From Rhipidocladum racemiflorum (Eukaryota; Streptophyta; Magnoliopsida; Poales; Poaceae), in NCBI GenBank assembly GCA_036346355.1, contig CM070569.1, positions 58,118,561-58,182,560 of the forward strand: a stretch of DNA of 64,000 nt, given 5' to 3'. The notes under the pieces were generated by a model. That model was not told the origin of the DNA. It saw only the letters and a list, made by a program, of their open reading frames with translations, and made no database searches. Shown in pieces: positions 60,080 through 64,000 of this stretch; position 1 is the stretch's first letter, and every line of letters begins with the position of its first letter. The translations under genes and the position numbers were made by a program.

Positions 60080-60774
60080 TGTCGACGATTGGAGAACGGG
60101 CTCCCGTCGAGCTTACTTGTTGAATGGGGGATCAACAGAGCCCCTTTCTGCCAAAGGTGTAGTATCGAAGACGCGGGAGATGGTCCACTAGAACGGACAT
60201 AAACACAAGAATTTTATCCTGGTTCAGGCCTCTCACGGTTGAGATAATAGCCATACGTCCAGTCGCCTAGAGGCGTTTCTCTGTATTGGATTGAAGGATA
60301 CAAATACATGGATCTCGCCATGGGATCCCCCCTCCTCCTTGTTGTTGGAGGGGGATTAAATACAAGGTATCGTGGTATATACATGGTAACTGCCTCCTAA
60401 AATCATGCTAGTTGCCATTTTGGACGTGTCCTTGATTATCGCCGTATTTGAATTCCTGGTGTAACTTCCCTGGATCTTTGGCTAAATAACCACCACTTTC
60501 CTGTTTTATTGGTTGACCACGTCCTACGGTGATCTCCGAGCGTCCCTTTGGTCCTGGTTCGACCGCCCCGTAGCCTCGCCGAGCACGTTTGTTCGTGCGC
60601 GTCTTTAAAGCTCGTAGCCGAGCACTTTTTGCCAAGGCATAGCGGGTATGCCCGTGTCCGAGCATGGGGGTGCTCGGGACCCATCCTTGGGTACCGCGTC
60701 CGAGGATGTTTATGGTCGGTGAGTGCATGACCGTCGGGGCAGAATAGTCCTTATGAATATCCCAATCCCCGACA
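60080..60774 (-). repeat. LTR (5' LTR in element orientation), 695 bp
   Basis: The partner of 57322-58017. In element orientation it is followed after 2 bases by the primer-binding site at 60077-60060. Near-identity with its partner points to a recent insertion. Confidence 0.95.
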
Positions 60775-60779
60775 GTTTT

Positions 60780-61160
60780 ATACACACGGTTATTAAATGC
60801 CTGAGGCGTATCAACCGTTACGGATTTGTGGGCGACACGGTCACGCGCGGAGCAAACACGTCGGCGAAAACGACGTGGAGGCCGCAAGCGAGCCAGAAAG
60901 CTTTCGGGTTTACACGATGATAAAATACTTAAGACGTATCAGTAGACACAGATTTACGAGCAATGTGGCCGCACGCGGAGCAAAGGCGTCAGTAAAAAAC
61001 GACTTCGAGACCGCGAACAAACCTGAAAGCTTTCGGGCTTACACGGCGATAAAAACGCTCAGGTCATTGATAATTTATGGGCGATGTGGCTTGCGCGTGG
61101 AAATTGTGTCGGCGAAAAACGATACGGAGACCGCGAGCAAACCGAAAAGCTTCTGAGTTT
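60780..61160. repeat. Diverged tandem repeat, ~120-130-bp unit, three copies
   Basis: Copies end in GAAAGCTTTCGGGTTTACAC (about 60895), a near-twin (about 61026) and GAAAAGCTTCTGAGTTT (about 61144). Each also has GCGCGGAGCAAA and GTCGGCGAAAA-like motifs. The retroelement inserted at its edge. Confidence 0.75.
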
Positions 61161-63090
61161 AACGCAAGGGGTATTCTGGTTTGCAAAAGTTGTCCCAAGC
61201 ACCACAGGAAGTAGCGCGTACGGCAGTCCTGTCAGTGGAGTGGAGCATTAATGCCTGGCCGCAAATCAGTCTCGCTCAGTTTGCTCCAAGAAATGGAACT
61301 CGGTATCAACCAATTATCATGTATGCATTTCCCATCATGCAGAAAACACAAAGCAGCCAGGCCGTACTCCGCGCAAGAAGAAAGGCACGGCATGGCATGG
61401 CACGGCACGGCACAGGAGAGAAGGGAAAGAGAAGATCAAAAGCGTGGCGGAAGAAACGCGCTCGTCTCTTCGTTGTGGCCGTACGGCGAGAGAGCGACGC
61501 GATCCAGTGGAAACCGGGAAGACTGGCAGCTGAATAAACAGAGTAAAAAAGGGCTATTTCGTAACACTAAATTTAGTACGCATTATTTATTCTTATCGGT
61601 CCAACGAATCATATTAACTGGTATTTATATATACATTCAACAAATCAATAATCTCTGCTATTCTAAAGCATCACTTGGTGGCAGGGGTTCGTTCTTCTCA
61701 TGTCATTAATTACCGCTTAATTGCCCTGCTTAATTGCCCTACGCAAGAAACGAAGCGTTGCTTTAATTAGCCAGCTTTCGCAAGAAACGAAGCGTTAAAG
61801 ATAGATGTTTGATCTTGTGAAATAATTTTTTTTATTTTTTAATCTTTCTTTTTCGTTACCAATTTTGTTTTTCGTAGCAACGCACGGGCATGTAACTAGT
61901 TTAGTCTAATTTCTACTTGGATAGGCTACACTCGAAAATTTCTGGAATAAAAAAGAGGTCGCAAGCGGGAAAGGATCCCGGAGAAGAGCCGGGTCAAATC
62001 CACCGAGCGCGATAGATGGAGAGCCGTCTCCTCGGCCTCGCGCGCCCTAGGCCTCCGAGAGCCACACGAGTAGGGCTCGGCCGTCTCGTAACCTGCAAGC
62101 TATGCGACGGCGATTGAAAAACAGCCACGCCCAGGGCGAGGTCGAGCCGTCACCGTCGCACGTCCCCGTCCTGTTGCTTGCAAGGGATGCTACCCCGTCG
62201 AAAATTACATGCACAAACAGGGGAGCTGCAGCCACAGTCGCACGTACCACTCCACGTCTCCACCGCCCGGAGAAAATTACTCGTAACCGTTCTCACCGTG
62301 AGCCAATGGCTGAGGAGAGCGGAGAGGTCCAATGGAGACGCCAATCCTGGTGGTATCTTTCCTGGCAAGCGTTTGTTCTTTCTTTTGAAACAAGTCTCAG
62401 GCGCTGTCACGTGCGTTATATCATATGCACCATTGGATATTGCGGATGAACCGCCCTGGTATAATTCGTGCAAATCTTGAAGCGAAAGAGGAGGTAAAAA
62501 ATCGTCGTCAACTCTTTATTTATATTTTAATATTTGTGTGACTTGAGATAATTTATACTATATATCACTCTAAAGGTTAGCAACCACCGAAATAACATTT
62601 CAAAGTTTTTCTTAAGAGACTACCACTCCAAGCATTTTTTGTTCCATACAATACTATTTCGACTCTTTTTCCCCTTTTTAAAATTAGTTTGCATCTTTTA
62701 ACCCGCACAAAGAGACATATTTTCACTCCATGTTATGCCAGGCCGTCCGAGCACAAGATATACTTGACAAAACAACCAATAAGCACAAGGTTAAAATATA
62801 CAACGATGATATTCACATATGCTCTATGCTAAAAAAAACAATGTGCATATTGAAAGAAGCACATGATAGCAAAACAAAAGAAATAGAATTGAAAGAAGTG
62901 TGTTGAATAAGAGACATACATTGCAACATTAGGATTCTAACAATTTAGAACATAACACGTACTTAAAAGCACACAACCAAGTAGCATTCTATTAACATAG
63001 ATTCCAGGGTAAGTGGAATCGAGGGCATGCTAAATCCGGCAAAACGGTAGATACTATACAATATATAACATATAACCATTTAACATAAGA
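61160..63090. other. Gene-poor region
   Basis: Includes the repeat copy at 61735-61902. GC-rich patches at 61350-61540 and 61980-62470 give open frames on both strands that show no domain. The rest is AT-rich. Confidence 0.5.
61735..61902 (+). repeat. Dispersed repeat copy B (partner of 1738-1910)
   Basis: Same orientation and nearly the same sequence as copy A, from TGCCCTACGCAAGAAACG to AACTAGT. Small differences lie in the T-rich tract. Confidence 0.6.
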
Positions 63091-63101
63091 TACTATGCAA
63101 T

Positions 63102-63268
63102 CAGGGGCGGATCCAGGCCCCGGGCAGAGTAGGCTGTAGCCCGGGGCCTGGTACCGAAAGCCCACTAAAATTCTACGAAAAATTATTGAAAAATAATTGA
63201 AAACAGATATTTAATCTAAAATCAGCTGGCCCAGCCTGGGGCTTGGGCCTGGGCTAGCTCTGCCCCTG
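63102..63268. mobile_element. hAT MITE, 167 bp, TSD TATGCAAT
   Basis: Ends CAGGGGCGGATCCAGG and, in complement, CAGGGGCAGAGCTAG. TATGCAAT is duplicated at 63094-63101 and 63269-63276. The interior has GGCCCGGGG and GGCCTGGG motifs. Confidence 0.9.
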
Positions 63269-63739
63269 TATGCAATATATAGCATATAACCACTTAACAT
63301 AATAATGCAAGTGCCATACTGTTTAGCGCGAGGGCAAATATGTCTTTTCACGTGGGATAAAATGTGCAAAATGATTTTAAAAAGGAAGAAAAGAGTGAAA
63401 ATGGTATCATGTTGATGTCTTTTCACGAGGGATAAAAAGTGAAAATGATTTTAAAAAAGAGAAAAGAGTGAAAATAGTATCACGTTGAACTAAACATGCC
63501 TAGAGTAGTATTCTTGAAAGAAAAAAAAAACTTTAAAGTAATATTTTGGTGATTACCAATCTTTAAAGTAGTACAATTATAAACCATATATTTTCGGGAG
63601 GTTTTCAGGCTTCTCAGCCCATCCGCGTGGCTCTCCGCCATTTTTTGAAAAAACTCTCCATTTTCTTCGATTTACGAATAGGTACATGCGAATTTACGAA
63701 AAAATCATCTGCGATTTTTTGTAAGGGCAAGAAAAATTT

Positions 63740-63905
63740 CCACAGATTGCGTTTAGGTCCCCTGTTCGTTACTTTACAGAAAGAGACTCCCGTTAAATAC
63801 AAATCGCGAACGAGCCATTTTCTAATTTTTTAGGATAGTGCCCAATCCAAAAATATAACAAATAGGTCCCCGCTCCTTGCGTCCAGGTCATTTATCCGTT
63901 TTCCC
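63740..63905 (-). repeat. Inverted partner of the repeat at 4830-4990
   Basis: Its complement matches from GGGGACCTATTTGTTAT through GGCTCGTTCG and AACGGGAG to GGGGACCTAAACGC. The rest, to 64000, has no gene. Confidence 0.6.
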
Positions 63906-64000
63906 CGAAATTTTTTTTTTGTGAACAGAAATACGTGTACATCTCTATCTCTAGAATTTTTTCCCCAACTCGATCTCTAATATTTTTTGAAATATGTATT

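Larger units (their letters stand above)
57322..60774 (-). mobile_element. Non-autonomous LTR retrotransposon, 3.45 kb, TSD GTTTT
   Basis: Two LTRs bound it and GTTTT is duplicated at 57317-57321 and 60775-60779. Orientation is minus. The primer-binding site TGGCGCCGTCCGTGGGGA lies 2 bases inside the LTR at 60077-60060. A polypurine-like GAGCCCCGGGG lies next to the other LTR near 58030. The interior (58018-60079) has no gag or pol. It consists of two tandem arrays and would need proteins from a partner element. Minus-strand and plus-strand frames up to 304 codons follow the arrays and are not genes. Confidence 0.93.

Noticed and set aside
59075..60135. Large frames (291, 304 and 187 codons) with repeated RSACSEEE-type units
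   Set aside because: Array length is not kept to protein units, several frames are open at once, and the array lies inside a non-coding retroelement.

Overview
This is plant nuclear DNA, almost certainly from a grass of the rice genus (Oryza). The reasons are intron-split genes with plant-type splice sites, a BABY BOOM-type AP2 gene whose protein resembles the rice/maize BBM group, and a dense load of grass transposons: Stowaway and Tourist MITEs, PIF/Harbinger, CACTA, hAT and LTR elements. No bacterial-type gene, operon or CRISPR array is present. Only two loci look like intact host genes: a BBM1-like AP2/ERF transcription factor (17211-21088, 9 exons, 692 aa) and a pollen Ole e 1-domain, proline-rich cell-wall protein (40789-42569, 2 exons, 414 aa).

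Layout. 1-5700: LTR-like sequence, GCTCGAG-rich repeat, a Helitron-like terminus, a Stowaway MITE, a CA/GA microsatellite, and a tandem array of about 110-bp units. 5729-11009: a nest of three PIF/Harbinger-type elements. Two are short Tourist-like elements. The innermost, 4.6 kb long, carries an intact DDE transposase gene and a Myb/SANT-like ORF1 broken by a one-base homopolymer change. 11010-17210: MITEs and gene-poor DNA. 17211-21088: the BBM1-like gene. 21727-22433: a hAT element. 22610-35775: a 13.2-kb CACTA element with matching ends and a TTC target duplication. It holds decayed TNP2 and Ptta/Ulp1-like genes plus exon-like pieces resembling a Tudor-domain gene, MAP65 and CPN60. 35780-38371: a second, less certain CACTA-like unit.

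38445-48000: a Tourist MITE, the Ole e 1/proline-rich gene, and three hAT elements with clear 8-bp target duplications. 49719-54560: a Ty1-copia gag remnant on the minus strand, split by a 3.6-kb LTR-like insertion with a 5-bp duplication. 57322-60774: a young non-autonomous LTR retrotransposon on the minus strand. Its LTRs differ at 8 positions plus one indel, and its interior is two tandem arrays. 60780-64000: tandem repeats, a second copy of the Helitron-like terminus, a small hAT MITE, and an inverted partner of the 4.8-5.0 kb repeat.

The two host genes show no evident functional link. Most of the window is transposon biology. I found no previously unknown system that I can defend. The most unusual items are the CACTA element with pieces of three host genes, the triple Harbinger nest, and the array-filled non-autonomous retroelement. 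All boundaries and homologies were read by eye, with no database search.
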